DNA of 64,000 nucleotides from Acidovorax sp. KKS102 (GCF_000302535.1 NC_018708.1:2046001-2110000), one strand, 5' to 3'; counted from the first letter of the stretch, positions 26,084 through 34,821 are shown. Numbers and translations are program-made. Notes: generated from the sequence alone by a model not told the origin.

Positions 26084-28615
26084 TCAGGCGGGTGAAGGAC
26101 GGAGCGCTGGTGCCTTGGGTCGCAGCCACCGTTTGTTGGCAGCAAACACCACCGTGAGCAGCAGCCCGGCCAGCAAGGCCATTAACCAGTGCAGGGGCGA
26201 CAGCGGCACAAACCGGAAAGCATTGGCCAGCCACGGCACGGTAGTGATGGCCGCCAGCGCGGCCAGCGTGCCGCCTGCCACCCACAGGCTGACCGGGGTG
26301 AGGCCTGCCCACAGGCTGCGCCAGCTTGTCTGACTGCTGCGGCTGGGCAGGATGAGTGCGGCGTTGGCGGCCACCAGCACCACAAACGCGGCCGTGCTGG
26401 CGGTGGCGGCATGGGCGGGCTGGCCCAGCAGCCAGGCATACAGGCCCACCACGGCGGCCGTCACCACGCTGCCCTGCAGCACGCTCAGCAGGATGTGGCG
26501 GGCGGACAGCAGTGGCTCGTTGGCCGCGCGGGGCGGCTGCTGCATGAGGTCGGCCGCGCCTTCTTCGGCCTCGAACACGATGGAGCAGGCCGGGTCGATG
26601 ACCAGTTCCAGAAACGCGATGTGCAGCGGCGCCAGCACCAGCGGCAGCCCGAACAGCACCGGCAGCAGCGCCAGCCCAATGATGGGCACATGCACCGCCA
26701 GCGTGTAGACCATGGCCTGGCGCAGGTTGGCAAAGGTCTGCCGCCCCCGGTGAATCGCCGGCACGATGGCGGCGAAGTCATCGTGCAGCAGCACCAGGGC
26801 CGCAGCCTCGCGCGCCACGTCGGTGCCGCGCTGTCCCATGGCGATGCCGATGTGTGCAGCCTTGAGGGCCGGGGCATCGTTCACGCCGTCACCGGTCATG
26901 GCCACCACCTCGCCTTGGGCCTTGAGGGCTTCGACCAGTGCCAGCTTCTGGTGCGGCTTGATGCGGGCAAACACGCTGACCTGCTGCACCTGGTTGGCCA
27001 GCTCCTGGGGCGACATCTGTGCCAGCTCGTCGCCGGTGATCACGCGGTCGTTGGCGATGCCCGCCTGGGCTGCAATGGCGCGCGCGGTGCGGGGGTGGTC
27101 ACCGGTGATCATCACCACGCGAATGCCCGCCTGGCGGCACAGCGCAACGGCCTGGGGCACCTCGGGGCGCAGCGGGTCGGCCAGGGCCACCAGGCCCAGC
27201 CACTCAAAGTCAAAGTCGTGCTGGGCGTCGGGCCAGGTGTCTTGTGTGCGGTGCCGGGCCTTGGCCACGCCCAGCACCCGCAGGCCCCGGTCGGCCAGGC
27301 GTGCGGCCTGGGCGCTGACGGCGGCGCGCTCGGCGTCGGGCAGGTGGCAAAGGTCGGCCACGGCTTCGGGTGCGCCCTTGGTGGCTACCGTGTCGTGCGC
27401 CGAGGTGCCGTCGCGCCACAGGTGGCTCATGGCCAGCAGCTGGGGGGACAGCTCGTATTCGCGCGCCAGCGACCATGCGGGGTGCAGGTGCTCGGTGTCC
27501 ACCAGGTGGTCCGCCGCCATGCGGTGAAAGGCCTGCTCCATGGGGTCGTGCGGCTCGATCTCGCTGGCCAGCACGGCGTATTCGAGCAGTTCGTGGAAGG
27601 CATCGGGCAGCGCGCTGCCATCCGCTGCGGCGGGCAGGTTCTGCACATCCAGCTCCTGCCCCGCAATGCAGAGCGCCGCCACTGCCATGCGGTTCTGCGT
27701 CAGGGTGCCGGTCTTGTCCACGCACAGCACGGTGGTTTGCCCCAGCGTCTCGATGGCGTTGAGCCGCCGCGTGAGCACCTGCTGCGCCGCCAGCCGCCGC
27801 GCGGCCAAGGCCAGGAAGATGATCATGATCACTGGCAGCTCTTGCGGCAGCACCCCCATGGCCAGCGTGATGCCCGCCAGCACGGCCTGCAGCCAGTCGC
27901 CCCGCAGCGCCCAGAACAGGGCCACCAGCAGCGCGCACAGCGACAGGCCGATGGCCACCAGCCTGCGCGTGAGCCGCGCCATTTCTTCGCGCAGCGGCGA
28001 AGCCTGCAGGGCAATGGTGTCGAGCGATTGGCCAATGCGGCCCAGCTCCGTGTGGCGGCCCACGGCGGTCACCTGCAGCAGGCCCTGGCCGCTGACCACC
28101 AGCGTGCCTGCAAACACCTTGTCCGCCGGTTGCTTTGCCACAGGCTCGGACTCGCCGGTCAGCATCGACTCGTTGGCGGCCAGCTCGTGGGCCTGCAGCA
28201 GCGTGCCGTCGGCGGGGATGCGGTCGCCCTCGGCAATCATCAGCAGGTCTTCGCGCACCACGTCGCGGCCTGCAATGCGCACCAGGGTGCCGCCGCGCAA
28301 TGCCAGCGCGCGGGGGCTGGAGAGGTCGCGCAGGGCGTTCAGCGCGTTGTCGGTGCGGCGCTCCTGCAGCACCGTGATCGCCATGATGATCACCACAAAG
28401 CCCAGCAGGATCAGCGCCTCATGCGCATCGCCCATGGCGAGGTAGATGGCGCCTGCGCCCAGCAACAGCAGGAACATGGGCTCGGTGACCACGTCCCAGG
28501 CCATGTCGCGCAGCGTGCGGCGCTGGCTGATGCCCAGTTCGTTGGGGCCCTCGTCGCGCAGGCGCTGGGCGGCGAGGGCCGGGTCGAGCCCGGTGGGGGA
28601 GTCGGTCGGTGGCAT
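26084..28615 (-). CDS. P-type cation-transporting ATPase (P2-like)
   Basis: 843 residues from the ATG at 28615 (MPPTDSPTG); a GTG at 28639 would add eight. All P-type landmarks are present: TGESEPV actuator loop, phosphorylation motif VDKTGTLTQN, KGAPEA nucleotide site, MITGDHPRTA and MTGDGVNDAPALK. The helix-4 motif reads PQELP where Ca2+ pumps have PEGLP, and the order of domains is that of P2 ATPases. The ion is unknown; calcium or manganese are the usual guesses. It moves cations across the inner membrane at the cost of ATP. Confidence 0.93.
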   Translation of the reverse strand: MPPTDSPTGLDPALAAQRLRDEGPNELGISQRRTLRDMAWDVVTEPMFLLLLGAGAIYLAMGDAHEALILLGFVVIIMAITVLQERRTDNALNALRDLSSPRALALRGGTLVRIAGRDVVREDLLMIAEGDRIPADGTLLQAHELAANESMLTGESEPVAKQPADKVFAGTLVVSGQGLLQVTAVGRHTELGRIGQSLDTIALQASPLREEMARLTRRLVAIGLSLCALLVALFWALRGDWLQAVLAGITLAMGVLPQELPVIMIIFLALAARRLAAQQVLTRRLNAIETLGQTTVLCVDKTGTLTQNRMAVAALCIAGQELDVQNLPAAADGSALPDAFHELLEYAVLASEIEPHDPMEQAFHRMAADHLVDTEHLHPAWSLAREYELSPQLLAMSHLWRDGTSAHDTVATKGAPEAVADLCHLPDAERAAVSAQAARLADRGLRVLGVAKARHRTQDTWPDAQHDFDFEWLGLVALADPLRPEVPQAVALCRQAGIRVVMITGDHPRTARAIAAQAGIANDRVITGDELAQMSPQELANQVQQVSVFARIKPHQKLALVEALKAQGEVVAMTGDGVNDAPALKAAHIGIAMGQRGTDVAREAAALVLLHDDFAAIVPAIHRGRQTFANLRQAMVYTLAVHVPIIGLALLPVLFGLPLVLAPLHIAFLELVIDPACSIVFEAEEGAADLMQQPPRAANEPLLSARHILLSVLQGSVVTAAVVGLYAWLLGQPAHAATASTAAFVVLVAANAALILPSRSSQTSWRSLWAGLTPVSLWVAGGTLAALAAITTVPWLANAFRFVPLSPLHWLMALLAGLLLTVVFAANKRWLRPKAPALRPSPA

Positions 28616-28726
28616 GGGGTGTGTGAGGCTGAGTTGCACAGAGGGCGCAATGGTGTAACGGTTATACCGCGCACCGATGTCTGCAGCCCTGACGCAGCCC
28701 AGTGGGCCGCACCCGATACCTCTCCT

Positions 28727-28891
28727 TCACACCTCGCACATCACAAAGTCAGCCTTGCCAACATTGCATTCGGGGCAGCGCCAGTCGTCGGGCACGTCGG
28801 CCCAGCGGGTGCCGGGCGCGATCCCATGGTCGGGCAGGCCCGCAGCCTCGTCGTAGATCCAGCCGCAAACGGCACACATGTAGATTTTCAT
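28727..28891 (-). CDS. Rubredoxin
   Basis: 54 residues ([18 protein letters not shown]...), starting at 28891 behind AAGGAA. The four iron-binding cysteines are C6, C9, C39 and C42 in CAVCG and CPECN, with the family core [14 protein letters not shown]. Rubredoxin is a small cytosolic one-electron carrier, commonly for alkane hydroxylases or oxygen-detoxifying systems; no partner is adjacent. It lies between the P-type ATPase and the cytochrome b gene, all on the minus strand. Confidence 0.95.
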   Translation of the reverse strand: MKIYMCAVCGWIYDEAAGLPDHGIAPGTRWADVPDDWRCPECNVGKADFVMCEV

Positions 28892-28921
28892 GGGATGGTT
28901 CCTTCGGTGTGGGGCGGTGCC

Positions 28922-29689
28922 TCAGTCGTCATCGTGGTGCCGCTGGCGTTCGGTGGATGTGCCGTTGGCCACCCATCCGCTGGGCGACTGCTGCCACTGC
29001 CAGGCGCCAAAGGCCAGGGTTGCGATCAGCAGCAGGGCGGCGAGCCAGGTGCGGTTCTTGGGGACCAGGTCGGGCCCCTTGCCCTCCACCCGGCCGGTGA
29101 GCATGGGCAGGGCCTGGTTCTTGCGGCGCAGCACGCTCAAGCCAGCAATCAGCGCGATATGGGCCAACACCACAAACAGAAGAGCGTTGCCGAAGAACTC
29201 ATGCACTTCTTCCATCGCTTCGCCCATCCAGTTGCCACCCAGCGCAGCGCCCCAGTCGTTGTACGTGGCGTAGCCACTGAGGGTGAGGGGCACCACCAGC
29301 GCCAGCAGCAGCACGATGGCCAGCGCCATCAGCAGGTTCTGGCTCTGGCGCCAGTTGATTTGCGTGACGGAAGAGGCCTGGGGCAGGGCGCGCAGCCATG
29401 CGGGTGCCCCCGCGAGCTTGCGCCACAGCAGGCCCAGGCCCGAGGTGCGCGGCCCGAAGATGCCGTACAGCAAGCGAAAGCCCAGCAGCCCCGCCATGGT
29501 GTAGCCCAGTGTGACGTGCAGCAGCCGCCAGTGCTCGCCGTCGGCCGTGGCGTAGGCCCCGGCAAAGCACAGTGCAAACAGCCAGTGGAACATGCGCGTG
29601 GGCGCATCGGTCACCCGGCGGCTGGGGGCCTTGGCGGGGGCGGGTGGCGCCGAGGCGTCGGCGGGATGGAGGGTGGGTGTGTTGGTCAT
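28922..29689 (-). CDS. Cytochrome b561 / hydrogenase-type b cytochrome (PF01292)
   Basis: 255 residues from the ATG at 29689 (AGGAAAACACG site). Four or more membrane helices with candidate haem histidines in RMFHWLFAL, WRLLHVTLGY, EEVHEFFG and LAHIALIAG; the C-terminus is a charged tail RQRHHDDD. It would pass electrons between the quinone pool and periplasmic cytochromes. It follows the diheme cytochrome c and the DUF1924 protein, an order matching the shp-dhc-cytochrome b clusters known from other proteobacteria. Confidence 0.92.
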   Translation of the reverse strand: MTNTPTLHPADASAPPAPAKAPSRRVTDAPTRMFHWLFALCFAGAYATADGEHWRLLHVTLGYTMAGLLGFRLLYGIFGPRTSGLGLLWRKLAGAPAWLRALPQASSVTQINWRQSQNLLMALAIVLLLALVVPLTLSGYATYNDWGAALGGNWMGEAMEEVHEFFGNALLFVVLAHIALIAGLSVLRRKNQALPMLTGRVEGKGPDLVPKNRTWLAALLLIATLAFGAWQWQQSPSGWVANGTSTERQRHHDDD

Positions 29690-29732
29690 CGTGTTTTCCT
29701 TGATCGGATACAGGTCAGATTCAATGCAGATC

Positions 29733-29848
29733 GAGAGCGGCGAACAGGGCTCAGCGAAGCGGTTCTGGCGAGGCGCTGTGTCGCAGGCAGTACGGTCAGT
29801 ACGACAAGACACAGCAACGACGCCAGAAGAGTTCTGTTCACCGCTCTC
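29733..29848. repeat. Long imperfect inverted repeat between diheme cytochrome c and cytochrome b
   Basis: GAGAGCGGCGAACAG at 29733-29747 pairs with CTGTTCACCGCTCTC at 29834-29848 (14 of 15), with inner pairs TTCTGGCG / CGCCAGAA and a GTACGGTCAGTAC core. Its right arm touches the diheme cytochrome stop codon. It resembles recurring intergenic hairpin elements of Comamonadaceae; that recognition is from memory. Confidence 0.65.
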
Positions 29849-30371
29849 AGTCGTTCCAGGCGCGGCGGGAACGGGCATCCAGCCCTACAGGCATGCGCAG
29901 GTTGTGTTCGTCAAACTGCCCCTGGTCTGCGCCTGTGTGGCAGGCCGCGCAGTTGGCGGCGCTTTTCACGCTGGCGAGCTTCCAGGTGGCGGGTTCGATC
30001 TTGCGGTGCTTGCGTTCAAACCAGGCCGAGCGGGTGATGCGGTCCTCGGGTGGCTCTTCGTTCACGCGCTTATAGGTGCCGGCGTGGGCCTGCAACCACT
30101 GGTTGAGCTGGCGCACGGTGGCCGCGTCCAGCGATGCGTCGGTGCCGTAGTGCTTGTCGAGGCCCGTCATCACGCGGTTCCACGACGCTGCGGGCAGCAG
30201 GCCGGGCGGGTAGGCCGTGTGGCAGGCGGCGCATTCCTGCGTGTAGGCGTTGGGCACGTTGCGGGGCGTGGCACGCCCGCTGTCCGCGTGGGCGCTGGAG
30301 AGGGACAGCAGGGTCAGCGCGCACGCAGCGGCGGCGAGGGCCGCAGGGCGTAATGGGGCTGGTTTTTTCAT
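29847..30371 (-). CDS. Periplasmic diheme cytochrome c (DHC type)
   Basis: 174 residues from the ATG at 30371. Signal peptide of about 27 residues ending SSAHADSG. Two CAACH haem sites, in TQECAACHTAYPPG and ANCAACHTGAD, in the spacing of the diheme cytochrome c (DHC, PF09626) family. DHC carries electrons between a membrane cytochrome b and a small soluble cytochrome (SHP). It starts 7 bp downstream of the DUF1924 gene, so the two are clearly one operon, followed by the cytochrome b gene. Confidence 0.93.
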   Translation of the reverse strand: MKKPAPLRPAALAAAACALTLLSLSSAHADSGRATPRNVPNAYTQECAACHTAYPPGLLPAASWNRVMTGLDKHYGTDASLDAATVRQLNQWLQAHAGTYKRVNEEPPEDRITRSAWFERKHRKIEPATWKLASVKSAANCAACHTGADQGQFDEHNLRMPVGLDARSRRAWND

Positions 30372-30378
30372 GACGTTC

Positions 30379-30783
30379 TCAGGTCTTGAGGGCGTTGAGG
30401 TAGGCCAGTACGTCGGCCTTTTCCACTGCCGTGCATTCACGGCTCAGCACGTCGTTGCAGTTGCGGCGGAACCACTTGTCCACCTTGGCGGTGTCGGTAA
30501 AGGCCTTGGGGTTGAAGGCTGGGGCCAGGGGCGCAATCGGCTTGCCGGTGCTGGCATGTTTGCCCTGCGCGGTGGGCGGTGTGCCGTGGCAGGATGCGCA
30601 AGACCACTCGCCGCCATGGCGCGTGGTGAAGAACACTTTGCCCTTGTCGGCGTTGCCCGGGCCGCCGGCCTGCGCGCTCCAGTGGGCAAGCTGTTGGGCG
30701 GCTGTGGTGTCGGCGGCGTGGCTCGTGCCAGCGGCCGCCAGTGCGCAGAGCGCGGCCAAGGTTAGTGTGCGAAGGGAAGTCAT
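30379..30783 (-). CDS. DUF1924 / SHP-like monoheme cytochrome c
   Basis: 134 residues from the ATG at 30783. Signal peptide (SLRTLTLAALCALAAAGTSHA) and one haem site, WSCASCHGTPP, with later KWFRRNCNDVLSRECTAVEKADVLAYL. This matches the DUF1924 family related to sphaeroides haem protein, an oxygen- and NO-binding cytochrome. It is the first gene of the cytochrome operon, divergent from the PepSY/response regulator/kinase operon across 113 bp. Confidence 0.88.
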   Translation of the reverse strand: MTSLRTLTLAALCALAAAGTSHAADTTAAQQLAHWSAQAGGPGNADKGKVFFTTRHGGEWSCASCHGTPPTAQGKHASTGKPIAPLAPAFNPKAFTDTAKVDKWFRRNCNDVLSRECTAVEKADVLAYLNALKT

Positions 30784-30855
30784 GCCAGGGTCCTCGTGGG
30801 TTTTGTCTTGTGCGGCCATTGTTGAAGTCCCTGCCTGAACGGCGCGTGAAAGGTC

Positions 30856-30872
30856 TGTTCATCGGCTGTTCA
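30856..30872. promoter_or_regulatory. Candidate response-regulator binding site
   Basis: TGTTCA-TCGGC-TGTTCA, a direct repeat with an 11-bp period, as OmpR/PhoB-type regulators use. It lies in the divergent gap 25 bp before the PepSY gene. Confidence 0.55.
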
Positions 30873-30896
30873 GATTTCGCGCGGGACAATGCGGCC

Positions 30897-31283
30897 ATGT
30901 TTTTCTCTCTCCAACCTGGTTCTGCGCACAGCCCCGTGAAGCGGTGGCGCCTGGCGGCTTGTGTGTTGTGCGCTGCCGCACTGGCCATGCCACCCGCCGT
31001 GGCCAGCGGCAAGGACGACCATGACCGCGCCCGGCAGGCTGTGCAGGCGGGCCAGGTGCTGCCGCTGCCCACGGTGCTGGAGCGCTTGCAGCGCGAGGTG
31101 CCGGGGCAGGTGCTGGAAGTGGAGCTGGAGCAGGAGCGCGAGCGCTGGATTTACGAGATCAAGCTGCTGACGCCTGCCGGGCAGTTGACCAAGGTCAAGC
31201 TCGATGCGCGCACGGCCGAGGTGCTGCGTGTGCGGTCGCGAGAATCGCGCGAAGATCAGTCGAGAAGCCGGGACAATCGCTGA
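30897..31283 (+). CDS. PepSY-domain periplasmic protein
   Basis: 128 residues from the ATG at 30897. A signal peptide (LAACVLCAAALAMPPAVASG) precedes a PepSY domain: VLPLPTVLERLQREVPGQVL, EVELEQERERWIYEIKLLTP, KLDARTAEVLRVR. PepSY domains often inhibit proteases or modulate sensor kinases in the periplasm. It is 24 bp upstream of the response regulator, so it is probably an accessory of this two-component system. The last 15 residues are Arg/Ser/Asp-rich. Confidence 0.9.
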   Translation: MFFSLQPGSAHSPVKRWRLAACVLCAAALAMPPAVASGKDDHDRARQAVQAGQVLPLPTVLERLQREVPGQVLEVELEQERERWIYEIKLLTPAGQLTKVKLDARTAEVLRVRSRESREDQSRSRDNR

Positions 31284-31307
31284 CACCCTGCCGACCCCAA
31301 CACCCCC

Positions 31308-32000
31308 ATGCGCATCCTGCTGGTAGAAGACGACACCCTGCTGCGCGCCCAGCTGCGCACGGCACTGCAAGGCGCGGGCTACACCGTGGACGAGGCGGAC
31401 AACGGCCGCGATGCGCAGTTCTTGGGCGAGACCGAGGCGGTGGATGCCGTGGTGCTGGACCTGGGCCTGCCGGTGGTGGACGGGCTCACAGTGCTCAAGC
31501 GCTGGCGGGCTGCGGGGCGCAACATGCCAGTGCTGATCCTCACCGCGCGCGACAACTGGCACGAAAAAGTCGCGGGCATCGACGCCGGTGCCGACGATTA
31601 CCTGACCAAGCCCTTTCACCTCGAAGAACTGCTGGCGCGCCTGCGCGCACTCATCCGCCGCGCCAGCGGGCAGGCATCGGCCGTGCTGCAGTGCGGAGAC
31701 TGGTCGCTGGACACCCGCAGCGGCCGCGTGACTTGCGCGGGCCAGCCGGTGACGCTGACAGCCCATGAATACAAGGTGCTCGACTACCTGATGCACCGTC
31801 CCGGCGTGCTGGTCTCCCGTGCGGAACTGACCGAACACATCTACGCGCAGGACTTTGACCGGGACTCGAACACCATCGAGGTGTTTGTGGGGCGCCTGCG
31901 CAAAAAGATGTTGCCCTCTGCAGGTTCGTCGGCGGACCCGGCGGCTTCGGCCCGCATTGAGACCGTGCGTGGTATGGGCTACCGCCTGGTGCCGCCATGA
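31308..32000 (+). CDS. OmpR-family response regulator
   Basis: 230 residues. Receiver domain with acidic pocket ED at 7-8, phospho-acceptor D51 in VVLDLGLPVVDG, T79 and K101 in LTKPFHLEE. C-terminal winged helix (LTAHEYKVLDYLMHRPGVLV, NTIEVFVGRLRKK, GMGYRLVPP). QseB/PmrA-like by overall pattern. Its stop overlaps the kinase start by 4 bp (ATGA). The nearest candidate site is the TGTTCA direct repeat in the divergent promoter, so it may control both this operon and the cytochrome operon. Confidence 0.96.
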   Translation: MRILLVEDDTLLRAQLRTALQGAGYTVDEADNGRDAQFLGETEAVDAVVLDLGLPVVDGLTVLKRWRAAGRNMPVLILTARDNWHEKVAGIDAGADDYLTKPFHLEELLARLRALIRRASGQASAVLQCGDWSLDTRSGRVTCAGQPVTLTAHEYKVLDYLMHRPGVLVSRAELTEHIYAQDFDRDSNTIEVFVGRLRKKMLPSAGSSADPAASARIETVRGMGYRLVPP

Positions 32001-33439
32001 GCGTGCCTGGTGCGCCACCTGCGTCGCCTGTGCACTGGTCCCGGTCGTTGCGGGTGCGGCTGCTGGCCGTCACACTGGCGGGGGTGGCTGTGGCCATGGT
32101 GCTGGCTGGGCTGGTGCTGAGCGGGTTGTTCCGCGAGCATGTACAGCAGCAGTTTCAAGCCGCGCTGCAGCTGCAGCTGGACCAGATCACGGCGCGGTTG
32201 GAGTTTGATGCCCAGGGGCAGCCGGTGATGGCGGCCGAGGCGCTGTCGGACCCGCGCTGGCTCAAGCCTTACTCTGGCCTGTATTGGCAGGTGGACGCCA
32301 TGGCGCCAGACGGGCGGGAGCGGGCAGGGGTGTTGCGCTCGCGCTCGTTGTGGGACACCAGCCTGGCGCTGCAGGTGGATGCGTTGGCCGATGGCGCCGT
32401 GCATGTGCACGAGATGGCAGGGCCGCAGGGCGCGCCTTTGCTGGTGCTGGAGCGCACGGTGCGCGCAGAGGGCGTGCATGCAGCGCGCTGGCGCTTGATG
32501 GTGGCCGCCGACCTGCAGGCCACGCAGGCGGCCACCGCCCGGTTCACGGGCGTGCTGGCGCTGTCGCTGGCGGTGCTGCTGGTGCTGCTGGCCGCCGCCG
32601 CCTGGGCGCAGGTGGCCTTAGGGCTCAAGCCCCTGCAGGCCCTGCAGCGTGCGGTGCAAGACGTGCAAGAGGCTCGGGCTTCGCAATTGCAGGGCCGCTT
32701 CCCTGCCGAAGTGCAGCCACTGGTCGACGACTTCAATGCCGTGCTGCGCCGCCATGGCGAGGTGGTGGAGCGCGCACGCACCCAGGCGGGCAACCTGGCC
32801 CATGCGCTCAAGACGCCCCTCACGGTGCTGGACAACGCGGCCAGTGTGCAACCGCCCACGGATGAACAGGAACTGGCGGCGCTGGTGCGCGAGCAGGTGG
32901 TGGTGGCACGCAGGCACATCGACTGGCACCTGGCGCGGTCGCGGGTGGCGGCGTCTGCGCACTTGCCCGGGCAGCGCACCGCGCTGCAGCCGGTGGTGGA
33001 GGGCCTGGTGCGCGTGATGAACAAGGTGCATGCGGACCGGGCGCTGGACATCAGCGTTGCGCCGCCTCCGGTGCCGTTGTTCTTCGCGGGCGAGGCGCAG
33101 GATCTGCAGGAAATGCTGGGCAACCTGCTGGACAACGCCTGCAAGTGGGCTCGCTCCGCAGTGCGCTTGCAGGCGCAGCTGCTGCCCGCCGGATCTGAAC
33201 CTGCGCAGCCCCAACTGGTGGTTGCGGTGGAGGACGACGGCCCTGGCATTGATGCCGCGCAGCGTGCACAAGCACTGGAGCGCGGCGTGCGCCTGGACGA
33301 AACCGTGCCCGGAACGGGGCTGGGTCTGGCCATCGTGCAGGACCTGGCGGCGTTGTACGGCGGGCGGCTGGATCTGGAGCCTGCAGGCCTTGGCGGTTTG
33401 CGGGCGACGCTCACCCTGCCGGCTGCAAACGCACATTGA
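31997..33439 (+). CDS. Sensor histidine kinase
   Basis: 480 residues. Two membrane helices at about 22-44 and 184-206 enclose a periplasmic sensor of roughly 140 residues. Then a HAMP-like linker, the H box with H269 (GNLAHALKTPLTVLDNA), the N box (MLGNLLDNACKWARS) and G boxes (VEDDGPGID, GTGLGLAIVQDLAALYGG). It phosphorylates the response regulator whose gene overlaps it by 4 bp. The signal is unknown. The IS3-family element lies 79 bp downstream. Confidence 0.96.
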   Translation: MSVPGAPPASPVHWSRSLRVRLLAVTLAGVAVAMVLAGLVLSGLFREHVQQQFQAALQLQLDQITARLEFDAQGQPVMAAEALSDPRWLKPYSGLYWQVDAMAPDGRERAGVLRSRSLWDTSLALQVDALADGAVHVHEMAGPQGAPLLVLERTVRAEGVHAARWRLMVAADLQATQAATARFTGVLALSLAVLLVLLAAAAWAQVALGLKPLQALQRAVQDVQEARASQLQGRFPAEVQPLVDDFNAVLRRHGEVVERARTQAGNLAHALKTPLTVLDNAASVQPPTDEQELAALVREQVVVARRHIDWHLARSRVAASAHLPGQRTALQPVVEGLVRVMNKVHADRALDISVAPPPVPLFFAGEAQDLQEMLGNLLDNACKWARSAVRLQAQLLPAGSEPAQPQLVVAVEDDGPGIDAAQRAQALERGVRLDETVPGTGLGLAIVQDLAALYGGRLDLEPAGLGGLRATLTLPAANAH

Positions 33440-33496
33440 GCCGCAGCGACCCTCGCTGCGAAGTGCCCCAAAAAACTGCCAAAGTGGGATGCACAG

Positions 33497-33515
33497 AAAA
33501 AGCCCGCCAAAGCGG
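33497..33515. repeat. 19-mer flanking the IS on the left
   Basis: AAAAAGCCCGCCAAAGCGG, identical to 34857-34875 on the other side of the insertion. It is the left half of a terminator-like hairpin whose stem is incomplete here (GCGG then AAA and the IS end). Confidence 0.75.
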
Positions 33516-33518
33516 AAA

Positions 33519-33544
33519 TGACCCGTCCTGAATAGCGTTGACAC
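33519..33544 (+). repeat. IS terminal inverted repeat, left
   Basis: Starts TGACCCGTCCTG and ends GCGTTGACAC; four mismatches against the right end, all in the middle. Confidence 0.9.
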
Positions 33545-33571
33545 CCAGGACGGTTAAAAACTCCAGCCGGA

Positions 33572-34597
33572 CTATCCGGCCAATGACGCCCGATGCACTG
33601 CATCGGGCGTTTGCATTTTCAGCGACAGATGCGGTCGCTCGCAGTTATAGATGTCGACTGACTGCTCGACCATGCGTCTGGCCTGCCCCAGATCGGCGGG
33701 GCGCTGCAGCAAGAACTCACTCTTCAAGATGCCATTGACCCGCTCGGCCAGCGCGTTCTGGTAGCAGTCGTAGCCGTCCGTCATCGAGCAGATCACGCCG
33801 TGGCGCTTGTGCAGGGCCTGGTAGTACGTCGCGCAGTACTGGATACCCCTGTCGGAGTGGTGCACCAACTGTCGGCTGCTCTGTCGCCCCGAGAGCGCCA
33901 TCTTCATGGCCTGCGCCACCTCTTCGGTCTGCAGGCTCTCATGCACGTGCCAGCCGACGATCTTCCTGGAATACGCATCCGTGACCAGGCTCAGATAGAC
34001 GAACTTGCCGTGTGTGGGCAAGTAGGTGATGTCAGCCACCCAGACCTGCTCGCTGCCGCTGGCGTGGATCTGTTGCGGCCCTACCTTGAGAAGGTTCGGA
34101 TGGTGCCTGAAGCGGTGGTGACTGTCTGTTGTCTTGTGATACGCCCGCCGGGGTGCCACCAGCAGCCTGGCATTGCGCAGGACGTCGAACATTGCATCGC
34201 GGCCCAAGTCGATGCCTCGGCGCTGTAGCGGCTCCTGCAATAAGTGGTGCAGCTTGCGCGTGCCTATGCGTGGTTGGCGCATGCGCTGCTCGCGCACCAA
34301 CTCCACCACCGTCTGCGCATTCGCCAAGCGATCGGCCTCGCGGCGCCTACCCTGGTAATACGCCTGACGGCTGTGGCCCATATGCTGGCAAGCCCTCTTC
34401 ACGCTCAACCCTGCGATGAGGTTTTGCGCGAGGACTTGCCCAAAGGCTTTTTTACGATGCGCACCCCATAGTCCTTGCGCAGCACGTCGATGACGGCTTC
34501 GAATAGCCTGGCCTTCTCCTGCGCCTGTGCGAGCTGCACCTGCAGCGCCTTGATCTGCTGCTCGGGCGTGCGGTCCTTTGGTCTTGTCTAGCGGCAT
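33572..34597 (-). CDS. IS3-family transposase OrfB (DDE integrase domain)
   Basis: The open frame starts with an ATG at 34597, but conserved sequence begins near 34450 (KKAFGQVLAQNLIAGLSVKR) after the frameshift site, so the functional product is likely an OrfA-OrfB fusion. The rve catalytic triad is visible: D in WVADITYLPT, D in HHSDRGIQYC and E in NALAERVNGILKSEF. Residues before the frameshift site are an out-of-frame reading of orfA. It ends at 33572, 28 bp inside the left terminal repeat. Confidence 0.92.
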   Translation of the reverse strand: MPLDKTKGPHARAADQGAAGAARTGAGEGQAIRSRHRRAAQGLWGAHRKKAFGQVLAQNLIAGLSVKRACQHMGHSRQAYYQGRRREADRLANAQTVVELVREQRMRQPRIGTRKLHHLLQEPLQRRGIDLGRDAMFDVLRNARLLVAPRRAYHKTTDSHHRFRHHPNLLKVGPQQIHASGSEQVWVADITYLPTHGKFVYLSLVTDAYSRKIVGWHVHESLQTEEVAQAMKMALSGRQSSRQLVHHSDRGIQYCATYYQALHKRHGVICSMTDGYDCYQNALAERVNGILKSEFLLQRPADLGQARRMVEQSVDIYNCERPHLSLKMQTPDAVHRASLAG

Positions 34598-34794
34598 GAT
34601 GCAGATGATGCCGCAGGACTCCAGCCCAGGCGACCGTGCTTGCGCAGCCAGACCAGAACCGTCGAGCGACCCTGGATGCCGTAGTGCTGCTGCGCCTGTT
34701 TGTACGTGAGCTCGCCTTTTTCCACCTGCTCCACCACCGCCAACTTAAAGGCCAGTGTGTAGTCGCGCTGCGTGCGTTTGACACTTGATTCCAT
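34405..34794 (-). pseudogene. IS3-family OrfA, interrupted by an in-frame TAG
   Basis: The frame runs 130 codons from the ATG at 34794 (MESSVKRTQRDYTLAFKLAV) to the TGA at 34405. It contains a helix-turn-helix (YKQAQQHYGIQGRSTVLVWL) and then a TAG at 34588-34590 (codon 69). Beyond the stop the same frame continues TRPKDRTPEQQIKALQVQLA, the expected leucine-zipper part of OrfA. The TAG most simply derives from CAG, as in the TolC-type gene. The -1 slippery heptamer lies in the final third. Confidence 0.85.
34447..34453 (-). promoter_or_regulatory. Programmed -1 frameshift heptamer (A AAA AAG)
   Basis: On the minus strand the orfA codons GTA AAA AAG read A-AAA-AAG; slipping back one base joins orfA to orfB (CGT AAA AAA GCC). 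Confidence 0.85.
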
Positions 34795-34821
34795 GACACA
34801 TACCCTTTTTGAAAGGTCCTC

